Source: Blattamonas nauphoetae
Lineage: Eukaryota > Preaxostyla > Oxymonadida
DNA length: 64,000 bases
Direction: 5' to 3'
NCBI GenBank assembly: GCA_033064195.1
Contig: JARBJD010000218.1
Coordinates: 1 to 64,000 of the forward strand
Both the position numbers and the translations under genes were made by a program. Shown here piece after piece: positions 20,290 through 31,600 of this stretch (positions within the stretch are counted from its first letter, which is position 1; every line of letters starts with the position of its first letter). Under the pieces are notes generated by a model that saw nothing but the letters and a program-made list of their open reading frames with translations, was not told the origin of the DNA and made no database searches.

Positions 20290-22938
20290 TTATTCACTCT
20301 CCTCCCACTCGGCCTCCAGAATCGCTAAAGACTCTTGCACAACATCGATGTGCTGCACCAAGGCAGACTTTCTTCCACCTCTCTTTCCGTCAGTGTTGGA
20401 TTGTGGTTCAGGAGGTATCTCCTCATTCATCAACCTCTTTTTCATGTCACGCTTGCGAGCGTACCAGCACATGGCACAGTTGTCGGGTGTTCTCTCTCCT
20501 CCTCGATCAGAGATTGATTGTGATATTTCTTCCCAGCTCTTGCCGGCTTCTCTTCCGTCTGCCAGTGCATTCCGCTCCCACTCCAACCAGTACTTCTTTT
20601 TCCTGATGGGCTTTGGAGCTGCACATGGGATCACGACATTTCCATCCGAGTTGACATCATCCATCTGAACCGCAAGCTCGTCGCGAACTCCGCTGAGGAA
20701 TCTTTGGGCCATGGATAAAGGAGTCTTGTCTTTCATGAGGCTATTTTGGATGTGGACTTCACAGTTGGATTTGGTGATGGATTCGTCAGAACAGTAGTTT
20801 CGGGCAGCTCTTCCCCGAAGTGTCGACAACTTGTTGGGACCACTGCCTGTCAAAGCACACAGCATACCGAGCACACAAGTCACGTGCTGATTGAAGGTTT
20901 CCAGCAGTTCCCCACCTGTCCAAGGAATGGGGTCAAGCTTCTGATTGTGGAATATTTCGCTTGATGTGAGAACCGGCTCCATCACATTTGAAGAATGGAG
21001 TTCGGAGTCCGGCATGACCAGTCTGTTCGCCACATGTGCTCCGATCGCTGCCTTCTTAACGTACTGCATCTGGACAGGGGAATATGGCACCCAGCGCGCC
21101 ACGATCGCAGTCTGCTCGAGCACTCTTGTTCTGGCCCTGTCGTCGTCTCCAGCTTTTATCAATGCAGACGAGATGAACCCGCTTCGGAGGCTGTGGAAGC
21201 CGAAGTATTGAAGTGGATGCCCAGCTTGGAATGCACGATTTTGAAGGCGAATCGTCATCGCATCAGGTCCAAGTGGCCAAATCCTCTCCTCCAACGAACA
21301 GTGCTTCTCCCACTCCTCACGAGCTGTCAATGAGAGCCCAAATCTTTGGACAAGATGTTGTTGAAGCCAGTACAAGACGTTCAAGTTGCTGTGAGCGAAC
21401 AAGTCGCCCTCCAGAGTGACAACACTATCCTGGGCGTGATACCCTTTCATCTTTCTCAAGCGAATGGTGACGAGGAGGACGGAAGTATCTTTCAAGCATA
21501 CAATTCTTTCAATGTCACGGAGTTCAATTGCGGCACAGGTTGAAGCGCGCGCGCCAGTCGACAATGAGAAGAGAAACAGACTGGCTTCAAAGGGTTTTTC
21601 GGGAAGCGATGATGGAATGTGAGCGATGATCTTCAGAAGATCGGATGCGATGAGTGGAGGCTTTCCGATTTGGACATCAGGTATTTCTTTCAACTTTTTT
21701 AAAAGACTTATCTCATCAACAATAGCTTTGCGGACGGGGTATGGTGTGGGTTCGCCTCTGTGAACTGTGTCAAGAGCAATCATGGCAGAGCGGACAGTTG
21801 AGTCGAGAGAGTGAACCGAGACAAGTTCATGAATCCCAAGGACGAAAATGAACTCCTTGACGAACTTGATTTGAAGAGGGAAGACTGAATCAAGTTTGTA
21901 TGCGACTCCGAAGTCCGACAGAAGACGAAATACCCAACGATGGTTTTCCTGTGTTTCAAGGCTGAAAGGAAGAGCATAGGCAAGTGGGTTCGCAAGATCT
22001 TCGACAGAGACTTGTGCCAGAAATGAACGAAGCCGTGTTGGGCCTTGATTTTGATTGAATGGTGTCGTGAGAGAAGGATTGTCAGATTGTTGAACGGTTG
22101 GGGGAGGGATTCTGGCCTGAATTCGTGTGTGATTATTGTATATTTTCTTCCATTCAGCTTCGCGGTCTAGTACTTGCCCTTCAGCGTCGTTTACAGATGG
22201 TAGTTGCTTCCATTCAGAAATGAGCATCTGTTCAAGAGAGGTATCATCTGCTTTTTCTTGACTATCATCAGCAAGTGCATCTCGCTCCACAGCAGCTGGC
22301 AGGATCTCTTTTTTCGTCTTCTTCCTCTGTTTCTGCCTCTTTGGACTCTCGGGCTCCCACCAGCTCGAATCTTCGTCGTCCGAACTGTGATGTGAGTGTT
22401 GCCTCTTCACTTTTTGAATGAGTTCGCAGTCGATGAAGGATTCTGAGTCTGTTGAATCGATTGTTGTCTCTCGTCGTCTCTTGGTCCTCTTCTTCGTCGG
22501 CTTCTTCGTCGTCTCTTCAACGTTGTCGTCTCGATTCTTTGTCGTCGAGTGTGTTCGTTTCTTGTTCATCCTTTCAGGAACAGCATCCACAAAAGCATGA
22601 AATCTGGCCATTTCATCCTCACTGAAGGTGACGGAAAGGCCAGCTCTCCACCTTTCGATCTTCACAAGGGCGCAGATGAAAGGTGATGAAGTGACAGAAG
22701 AGTTCAGGAGTGATGGAGGCTGCGTTTGATCCGGACTTGTTTCTGAAGGCTCATCGATTGAGTATGTGATGATCCCAGGATCAAGTGCCCCACTCATCTG
22801 TTTGCGCAGTTTTTTCTCTGTTAATTCAGCAGCTTTTGATTTTTTTGGCGTTGCGCGAGTTGGAGTTGAAAGAGCGTGAAGGGGCAATGATTGTTGTCGG
22901 GATGGCGTTTTCGGTGATGAAGGCTGATCGTTTGTCAC
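20290..22938 (-). CDS. Crypton-like tyrosine recombinase with C-terminal SANT/Myb-like domain (copy 2)
   Basis: This intact 882-codon frame is homologous to copy 1 along its whole length and has the same domain order. Catalytic positions are R464 (TGARASTC), a Lys near 496–498 (LRKMKG), H582 and R585 (FHSLRSGF), W616 (ARWVPY) and Y626 (MQYVKKAA). The SANT/Myb-like part lies near 780–838 (YWLEWERNALADG, then NCAMCWYARKRDMKK). N-terminal residues 120–215 are strongly basic, with several KK/RR clusters that would suit nuclear import. The two copies differ at many positions but both keep every catalytic residue, which implies selection or fairly recent activity of two lineages. The stop codon lies only about 75 bp from the end of the 60-mer array. 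Confidence 0.75.
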   Translation of the reverse strand: MTNDQPSSPKTPSRQQSLPLHALSTPTRATPKKSKAAELTEKKLRKQMSGALDPGIITYSIDEPSETSPDQTQPPSLLNSSVTSSPFICALVKIERWRAGLSVTFSEDEMARFHAFVDAVPERMNKKRTHSTTKNRDDNVEETTKKPTKKRTKRRRETTIDSTDSESFIDCELIQKVKRQHSHHSSDDEDSSWWEPESPKRQKQRKKTKKEILPAAVERDALADDSQEKADDTSLEQMLISEWKQLPSVNDAEGQVLDREAEWKKIYNNHTRIQARIPPPTVQQSDNPSLTTPFNQNQGPTRLRSFLAQVSVEDLANPLAYALPFSLETQENHRWVFRLLSDFGVAYKLDSVFPLQIKFVKEFIFVLGIHELVSVHSLDSTVRSAMIALDTVHRGEPTPYPVRKAIVDEISLLKKLKEIPDVQIGKPPLIASDLLKIIAHIPSSLPEKPFEASLFLFSLSTGARASTCAAIELRDIERIVCLKDTSVLLVTIRLRKMKGYHAQDSVVTLEGDLFAHSNLNVLYWLQQHLVQRFGLSLTAREEWEKHCSLEERIWPLGPDAMTIRLQNRAFQAGHPLQYFGFHSLRSGFISSALIKAGDDDRARTRVLEQTAIVARWVPYSPVQMQYVKKAAIGAHVANRLVMPDSELHSSNVMEPVLTSSEIFHNQKLDPIPWTGGELLETFNQHVTCVLGMLCALTGSGPNKLSTLRGRAARNYCSDESITKSNCEVHIQNSLMKDKTPLSMAQRFLSGVRDELAVQMDDVNSDGNVVIPCAAPKPIRKKKYWLEWERNALADGREAGKSWEEISQSISDRGGERTPDNCAMCWYARKRDMKKRLMNEEIPPEPQSNTDGKRGGRKSALVQHIDVVQESLAILEAEWEESE

Positions 22939-23391
22939 ATTGTCTTTTTCTTCTTGTTCTAGTTTACGACGAGCAACAACTATTGATGACCAAATTTAAA
23001 AATGGATGGATACAATCGAAGAAATAAGCGATGATCAAAGCAACATACGCATTGTCTGGAACGCTTTCTTCCTATGCAGCAAAATTTTGAAAGATGAAAA
23101 GACAACGAATGGATGAGGAATAGAAAACAATTTTCAAACATGTCCTGATTTTTAGTTTGATAATGCATTTCACTGATTCAGAATTCGAAATAAGGCTTCA
23201 GATATTTCAGAGAGAACGGTCGAAATTCAGTTATGGGCAGATCAGTTTAAAACACGCAAATGAACAAAACTAAGCTTAAAAGTCTGCTCTCTCTTTTTAT
23301 CTTGAAGAAAACAACTCAACACTTGTGAAATCGATCATATTTAACTATACTTCCGGGAAATGCGACCGCGGCTCGTTCAAACCCTAATCAG
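22939..23391 (-). promoter_or_regulatory. 5' flank and putative terminus of Crypton-like element 2
   Basis: The flank shares the ordered short blocks described for copy 1 and ends at AACCCTAATCAG (23380–23391). Nothing else is recognised here. From 23392 to 23690 I see no gene. Confidence 0.4.
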
Positions 23392-23689
23392 TTCCGTTCT
23401 CACCACTCTTTACAAGAATGTCTGTGTTGTTTTCTTGGTACATTCTTTCTAGCTCCCTCTCTCCTGAGCGTCTGCAGTTTGTGAACTGTTTGAAATGAAT
23501 GTCAGTGATTCATACGTTCGGAACATTAACGTGAACGGAGTTTGAATGAACAGATTAGGACGAATACGGTTGGGCGCGAATCAGAATGCGATGAACACGA
23601 ATCTCAGTTGAAGGGAACGTTATTCTCAAGTATTTCATTCATTCATTTATGTTTCTGTCATCATCTCGTTCTCATCTTCACAGATTTTG

Positions 23690-25050
23690 AAGAGTGAACG
23701 CACAACTCATTTCGGAGATCTCGATGACAATAAAACTGAAACAGAAGGTCGATTGGAAGAGTAAATAGCAAATCTGGAATCACCTCATCATGAAAACATG
23801 GAACGAATAACGAATCTTGAAGGAATTTGATGTTTTATAAGCGAAGGGAAATGGCCTATCGGCAAAGGCAAGTACTCTCAAAATGACGAAGGCTGATCTT
23901 GAAAGAGAAGGAAAATACAAGTTGAAAGAGCTCAAGGAAGAACAAAGAAAAAAACAGACAAGCCGAGAATGAACTCCAGAATGTGCGGATGGGGGCAGAT
24001 CAGAAGAGACAGATCATCCAACATGATTTGACAAACAAAAGTGCGGAAAGCCCAAAACCACTATAAACACTAGCTAAGAAGTTTGCTGACACTCAGGAAC
24101 AATTGTATCAAACACAGATGGAGTTAGTTCAAACCCAGCACAATCTGGAAAAGCCAGAACCAAAATGAAGGAAATGGAAACTGATTTTGCCGAAGAGAAA
24201 GTATGTGCAGAGAAAGAGATGGAAGAGATACAGAATGAGGAGGAACCAGAAGTGAGAGAACGGAAAGCATTGTTCGCGCATGGAAAACACGTTCAGAACA
24301 TTTGGGCGTTTCTGATGATGTCGGAGAGCAGAATGAGTTATGAACAGGCTGAACTAGATTTCATCGAACTGTTTGAGGCAAACCAGAAGAAAAGGATGAA
24401 GAAGATTTAAGAGAGAGACAAAATTGAGCGAGAAAGTGATTGATCTGCCACAGTTTAACAAGGAGACGGAGAGTTAGAAGGCGAAGAGAAGGGAGGTGAT
24501 TGTGAAGAGAAAGGAAAAGGAAGTGAGCTTTGCGAAGGGGCAGATGAAGAAGATGGGGATTGCGAGTGGACTGGCGGCGATGAACGAAGCGAGTGAGAAG
24601 GTCAAGAAGGAGGAAGAGAGAGAGATGAGGCGAAGGGATAAGAGAAGAAGAGCAAAAAAACCACCCTCGACCGACCACCACCCGTCCCTCCTCCACTCGC
24701 CCTCCACCCAGACACCACTCAGCCCGACCCCTCTCAGCGAGTACACCGAACAACAGTTGAACGCCGCCGAACAAGGACGGTACCAACGATTACTCGAAGG
24801 GCGATGGTGGGACGGAGGAGACTGATTGGGCTGGATGGACAGTCACAGGAATACAACGCACAGTTTTGTCAGGCGAAAAAGAACACTGGGCAGACACAAG
24901 GGATGAATGGAGGAGTGAGGACAGATGCTCAGTCGGGGAGGATGGTGAGGGGAAGGACGATGCAGGTGGAGGAAGAGAAGGTTGTGGAGAGAGGGTACAA
25001 TGCTGGATCTCGAGAAAATCAGCACAATGAATGACCAGACAATCACTGAA
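23690..25050 (+). pseudogene. Decayed coiled-coil protein gene
   Basis: Heptad-like Glu/Lys/Gln stretches appear in changing frames: TQEQLYQTQMELVQTQHNLE near 24.1 kb, EEKVCAEKEMEEIQNEEE at about 24.2 kb and KRKEKEVSFAKGQMKKM at about 24.5 kb. A Pro/Ser/Thr-rich linker (24660–24750) and QQLNAAEQGRYQRLLEG follow. Stops and frame changes are frequent before 24.4 kb. The longest clean part is 24496–24825. No family name is justified. It may be a relative of the coiled-coil remnant at 6.2–7.2 kb. Confidence 0.4.
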
Positions 25051-25644
25051 ACGAGTCAGAGAGATACACCACATACTGTTGAAGCAAGACAGCGAGGAAG
25101 TGTCGTAATCGAGTGGTGCGGTGTGAAATGCGATCAACTTTGATCACTTCACATTTCAGACTGATCGAGATCTCCATTCAAACAAAAACTATGAAATGAA
25201 GGCTAAATTGATATTTCAAACGATAAAAATTGCTTGCTGTTGATTCATTGTGTTGAAGTGGAAAAGGAATTGTTGATCCGACCCAAAGTGAGAGGCTGAA
25301 AAAGGGACTGACAACTGACACACCTTTTTGCCTTGTCACTCATGCATATGGTCGATGTCATCACGACTGGAGCGAGACTGTCAAGGCTGGTTTTGGTAGA
25401 AATTTTAAAAAAAAAAACATCAAAATTGATCTGACCCTTAGAAGAAATGAAGTCTAACACTGACCGAGCCAAAAGGCTCGGTCAGGCCAGTATAATGTAT
25501 ATTCAGGCCAGTGTTTTTTTTCCATTGAGTTTCGTGGTTGCAGAATTGTCATTGAATGAACATATCGACATGTGCGTTGCAGGTGGGAACTATGGGTCTT
25601 GATCGCGTGTCACCGTGCTACAATCTGCGAAACTAGTTGATTTC
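25051..25644. other. Gap upstream of the giant NTPase gene
   Basis: No gene is seen. A small repeat, AGGCCAGT, occurs at about 25484 and 25506, and a T-run follows. An in-frame TGA at 25600 separates this gap from the downstream frame. Confidence 0.5.
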
Positions 25645-28600
25645 ATGAGCGCAGATTCTCGCCCTCCGAAGCCTACTAGTAGCGATGAATCAACGGAGGA
25701 CAATATTACTCCCCAAGACATAGATAGGTTGATGCAGAATATTACGAAGCTACCTCCAGATTCTCAACAAGTCATGCTGAGGTTACTAGCTCGAGATAAA
25801 CGGGAGAATCCAGACTTTATGGTATTACAGAGCAGAAACGTCAATTCCTTCATCGTGGATGCCCAATCTGAAACAATGCATCTGATCAAGCAAATCTTAG
25901 TACAGTACTCCCACAACTGGGATACACGTCTCGATGGCCCTATCGAAAATTTTTGGTTGCTCCACGATGGCTTTATTCTATTTTCCAAAAGTTGGCTCAA
26001 AAAGGGTCCTTTAATCCTGTCAACCCCACTCATCTTCCGTCCCGTCTACAATGTTATCCTCTATCATGTGTTGAAGTTCATCAACCGCTTCTACAGTCCA
26101 ACCACTATCAAAGAGCATCCTGGCGCAATATTCTATATTGCGGGAGACCAAGGGATTGGGAAAACATCACTCATGCTGATTCTGATGAGCACGCTGTCTG
26201 CCCACTCCCTCCCTTTCGACTACGGAAAAGGCGTCGAGGGTAGTGAGTTTAAAACTTTCAGACTGTTTATTCAAAACAGTGGAAACTTCTTTTTTTATGA
26301 CCCGTCTGAAATTAATCAAGTCCCACGTCCGCCACCACCAGTCTCTGGCACCGTCTACATCCACATCTACGATGATCACCCCCCTCCCTCAATCATCAAA
26401 AAGGACCATCTCTACATCATCTTCACCTCTCCCAATCCGAAACGACTGCCACCTCCAACACAGAAACAACCACCCACTCCAACACAGAAACAACCACCCG
26501 CTGGAGATGAGATTTTGAATTCCGATCAACCTCTCGGTCTTCAGTCTTTATTCAATGATGAGCAACAATCCACTGCAGGTGAGGAGCAACCGCCGACTCC
26601 TGAGCTTTCTCCGGGTCAGCTCTGTCACATCTTTCGTCTCCCAACGTTTTCGCTGGCGGAAGATGCTGTCGCAATGGTAGGTTGTACGCCAACCGTCCCG
26701 CTGGCTCTACTCTCCCCGGAGGATATGCAGCTTCGAACAGCCGAGCAACGCCTTCTCCTCTCCATCGAGATAGAGAAGGAGGTGATCGCAAATGAAATAC
26801 CTCAAGCATCTGTCAATATTCCCTTATCGCCAAAGAACGCTGCCGCGACAACGCAGCTAAAAGCTCTCATTGGGAATGGAGTTGTTTCATTGAACAAATG
26901 GCACTCATTTTTGAAGAACTTTCGGGAACATCGTGAGAAAAATCCGGAAGAGGAAGATATCGAGTTCTACCGATCAATGGATGCCAAGCTTTCAACGTAT
27001 CCGGAACACCCAACAGACCATGAATGCATCACCAGTTTTGTCAACTGGATTCTGGAAAGTATCGATGTCCCCTCCACAAGAAACCAAGAACAAGTGCCAT
27101 TCATCACAAAATTAATTAAAGAGCTCGTCGATCATGAATTGCACGGGGAGAATCCGGAATCACTTTTCTACCATGCGTTGACGTTCAAACTGCCGCCTCC
27201 TGATATCCAATCTCAAGTGGATAAACTCTCTATCTCGATCAAACAGTCCAACGAAGAAAACATTCAGGATGGTTCACTTAAGAGTCTGAAAACGCACTTC
27301 CAAGAACCAGAAATGCATGATGCCACAAATTTCGGAAACGTGCGAGATGAAGTGGACCGGATCTATAACCTTCAAGGGAAGGATCTTGATGGAAGAAGAG
27401 ACATTCTTTTCCAATCTTTGATCGACATGGTGGTGACTCCTCCTCGATACGATTCCCACAAACACACCCTTCAGTCGCTCTTTGTCCTCCCAGACATGTC
27501 ATTTGATACAGAAACCAAATTCAAAATCAGTCTCGCAAGTCTTCTCACCAATTCGCGTCGTCCGCCATCACCCCAAGAACAGATAAACTTCATTGTGGAT
27601 CAACTAGTGAAGTATCTCCCCATTTCACTAACGCAAACAAACCAGCTGGGCTCAGCGACATCCAATTCGAGTTTCGACGAAAGAAGGATCGCACTCATCG
27701 CGTGTGATATTCTGTCAACACTTGATCATTCCAAACACTTGAAAGTGGATGATAGACTTCGGTGTGTGAAGGTGAAAATGGACGCTGTTCGAAATGAACT
27801 CTCGTTCGTGACTCTGATGGAGACCTTCTTCTTCATTGCTCGGGACATGAATATTCTTGTGACTCCTCATTCGATCCTGAAGGGATTGTCCGAACGACCA
27901 GAACAGCCTCCTCAGGATTTGAATCCCGAGCGAGAACAAGTGTTTTCCAGAAATCTGAGAGACAGCGGGCTGAATGAATGGGTCACAAATGCAACACAGC
28001 AACTCCTTTCTTGTCCCAACCCACTGGAGAAAGCACCACTGGAAGAAATTCAATTGTCCATTCAAAACAATTTGTACAAAGTAATCGAGCAATTCAATGT
28101 TCTTCACCCATCATCAAGGAATGAAGAAGAAGTCAAGACAGTGATCAATCGACAATGGCTGGCCATTGTTCGTTCTGTGATGAACACCATTTTGTATCTG
28201 ATCGACGCAGGCACCCATCGACACATGATCTTGGATAAGGAAGGCAAGCTCAAACAATTGCTGACAACTGTCTACACTTCCAACCAACACCATCTCATGA
28301 GAGTAGCTGATCAACAATTGATTCAGAACCGTAGAAAATCCAAGTCCGATTATGTGAATGACATGACTGTCATCTCCAATCATTTCAGGTCACCTGAATC
28401 TCAAACTCTCGACGGAAAGGGCAATGAAACACACGTCGAAAGGAACAGTCTAGTCCAAATCAAAAAGAACAATAAAACACGTGGCGGAACAGACAATGAT
28501 GTGGAGTCTCTGAAAACTCTTCGACTCCCTCGAACACTCCAAATCAGTACCAGAACTCAGGATCGTCTGGAACAAATGTCGTCTGCTCTCTTTGCTCGAA

Positions 28601-31600
28601 ACTTGCTCTGGTTCCTCGAAATGGAGGAAAACCATCCTCTCGACGATAAATGCTATGAGCACCTGTTCTACTCAAACTTCCTGCACAAAGCGAATCCTGG
28701 AGATGTTGTACATCGCTCGTTCGTGGACTTCATGAACACCACTAATCTCCTCTCGCAGCGGAATTTCGGAATGAAGAAGAAAGAGTTTGATCAGAGACTG
28801 GCGAATGAAGAAGCCGCCTTTAACAGGAGGACTCAAACACTGAAGACAATGCAGCAGTCATGGTCTCCAGACCAAATGAAGACTGAAACGCTATCACATG
28901 CGAAAGAGAATTCTCTCGAGCCATTCGGGCCATTCATGACCCGACAATATGGAGTTCTTCTACTGCTCTGGGCGTCAACAGAACTCCTGTGCAAGGCAGC
29001 TGGTGTCTCAGCGCCACAAGAATCTGGAGATGAGATGACCGCAAGTTCTCTAAACGTGGCTCGACTGTCGATCTTTGGGCCGTCACCTCGTTGGCTGACA
29101 TCGACAGATGTTCGAACCAACAGAGGACTTTCATTTTTGTGGGATGGAGTTCTGAACAGCGACACTGTCTCTGAGCTGGAGAAAGTTGCCGAATCGAACC
29201 ACAGCCGATTGATGGGATTTAACACTGAACAGATCTTCTTCAAAAACACTTTGGACGCCACTTGGAATGACATTACGGGACTGATTCCAATTCTTCCAGA
29301 TTTCACGGATCGGAAAAAGCGACCAAGACATACGAATGCAGTTTTTTCTTTGGTGATGAAGATGACGGCGGACTTCATCAAACGGACGGGATCACAAATC
29401 TCTTTTGTGGCTGTGTCTCCATTCGTGGAGCGAATCACGCAATCGGAAGTGGTCTCCGCAATCGCAAAACTGATGACTCAAGCGGGGTACAAACAGTTCC
29501 GCACTCGTCTGGAAGGACGTGCCTTCAAATTACCCGAATTTGTGGAAGAACCTCTTGTTTGCATCTCGTTCCTTCTGAATTGTCCGACACCTATCCTTTA
29601 CGGTGAAGCCTCCACGTCATTTCACAAAACTCAAGTGCACCTCGAAGCAGACGGACAAATCGGCAAAACCACGCCCTTCTTAACAACATCTTCCCCGCTG
29701 GTCACAACAATGCCAATGCTTACGTTCCCCAAGCTCTCGAACCAAAGCGTGGAGGGCACAGAATTTCCAAAGTCACTCATTGAAACGGAGCGAGGAAAGA
29801 CAGATTTCTATGCTGAAGATCTTCAGAAAGTGCAAGGTGAGAAAGAATGGCCCGGGATTGATGCTTTGATTGTGTCAAGAGGGAATGATGCGTCAAGAGG
29901 GAATGATGCGTCAAGTGAAACGATTTTCATGCCGATTCAGGCGACAGTCTCGAGTTCTCATTCTCTGAAGCCAGATGGGATCGAACTGATCCAACAATTG
30001 CTGTTCCAAGCGATGTGTCATTTGGATCCGTCGGAAGAAATTGTGGCGTTGTACAATTATGCAACAACAAATCAGAACCCGACATTTCCATCGCAGACAG
30101 GGATTCTGGGCTTTCATATGGTGTCGTCTCACCTTCTGTTCGAAAAGAACACTCTCAACCACATGTCGAGCATTCTCCGCCATCGCGATCATCCGCTCGT
30201 GACGAAACCACCTGAATTGCAGCCTGCGATGACCACACATGACATCACAGAGAAGCTACTCGCGACTCTCAAACCGTATCCGACTTTCTCGGAGACCTTC
30301 GATCCATGGAAGACAGCACTTTCTGCAGTGAACAACCTGACTGATACACAGTTCTTTCTGCCCTTCCGATGGTACCCCTTTTACCAAATATTTAAAACAA
30401 CACCAACCGTTGTATCATTCCATTTCATCGAACCTGCAAAAATCACGGATGATCAGGAAACGAAGGATCGGCTGGATCGAATGGTTCGCAAAACAATGCA
30501 AGAACTAAATCGAGTCGGATTCACTCCCGATGACCTAGCTCAGTCAGAAGATGACCAGACTCAATCAAAAGATGACCTAGCTCAGTCAGAAGATGACCAG
30601 ACTCAATCAAAAGATGACCTAGCTCAGTCAGAAGATGACCTAGCTCAGTCAGAAGATGACCTGACTCAATCAAAAGATGACCTAGGTGAGACCGAGACCG
30701 AGAGAATCAGGGCATTCTCAAGTTTCCTCCTCTGCACTGTCATCTCATGTCGAAGGATCGAAATCTTGACCCCCTCCGAACTTCCCGTTCCTGATTCAAA
30801 TGACGAAAGATTTATCAGTCTTGTAAACTCAATTGTTGGGCCAGATGACTCCGAAACCCTCAAGAGCGTTCACGCGACGCTCAATCCCCAGAAAGAATCC
30901 AAACATCCGATTGATAAATCCACACGTCTTCGACACTTACAAAGCCTGTGTAGGCAGGCTTGCATCGAAACGAGAATCCACAATGTTTTCCGCATCATGT
31001 CACACAATGCAGAGAAGCGAATCAAACCTCCCACCCAGGAATATCTCTCCGTACTTAAGAGTGTCGAAGATGAAAAAGTATTCCGTGTACCAGCAAGAAG
31101 CAACCTGTCAGCGATTCTGCACTGTGGAACAGTTCTTCTGGACCATGTCTCTCCACTCCCTTCTCCTCCCGCTCTCAACCAAGCAGTGGTCCAACTCTCC
31201 AGTCTTCCACAATTATCTCAAACAATCCCAGTGACGTCACCACGTTCCAAAACACTGCGAATTCCTCTTCATTCGTTCGTTCTGGCGAAATTCGGCTTCT
31301 CTGATTTGATTCCTGCTCTGTCAGAGCTCACACATGATCAAGTGAAGAAAGCTGTCAGCGATGTGACACCAGCGCCTCTCATACGATGGCAGCCCCGTCG
31401 CGTTGTGATTGATCCGTCGCTCTTGCCCCAATGTGAAGGAACATCTTCATTGGAATTGTTCACCAAATTCATCCATCACCTGTTCGACAATCCTTTTATT
31501 CCTGTCACAACGTCTTTCTCCCCAGCCTATCTCGACTGTAATCGTTTCAACACATTCGTTCTCACTCAAATTCAGAAGATCGGACCCATCCTCACCTCGC

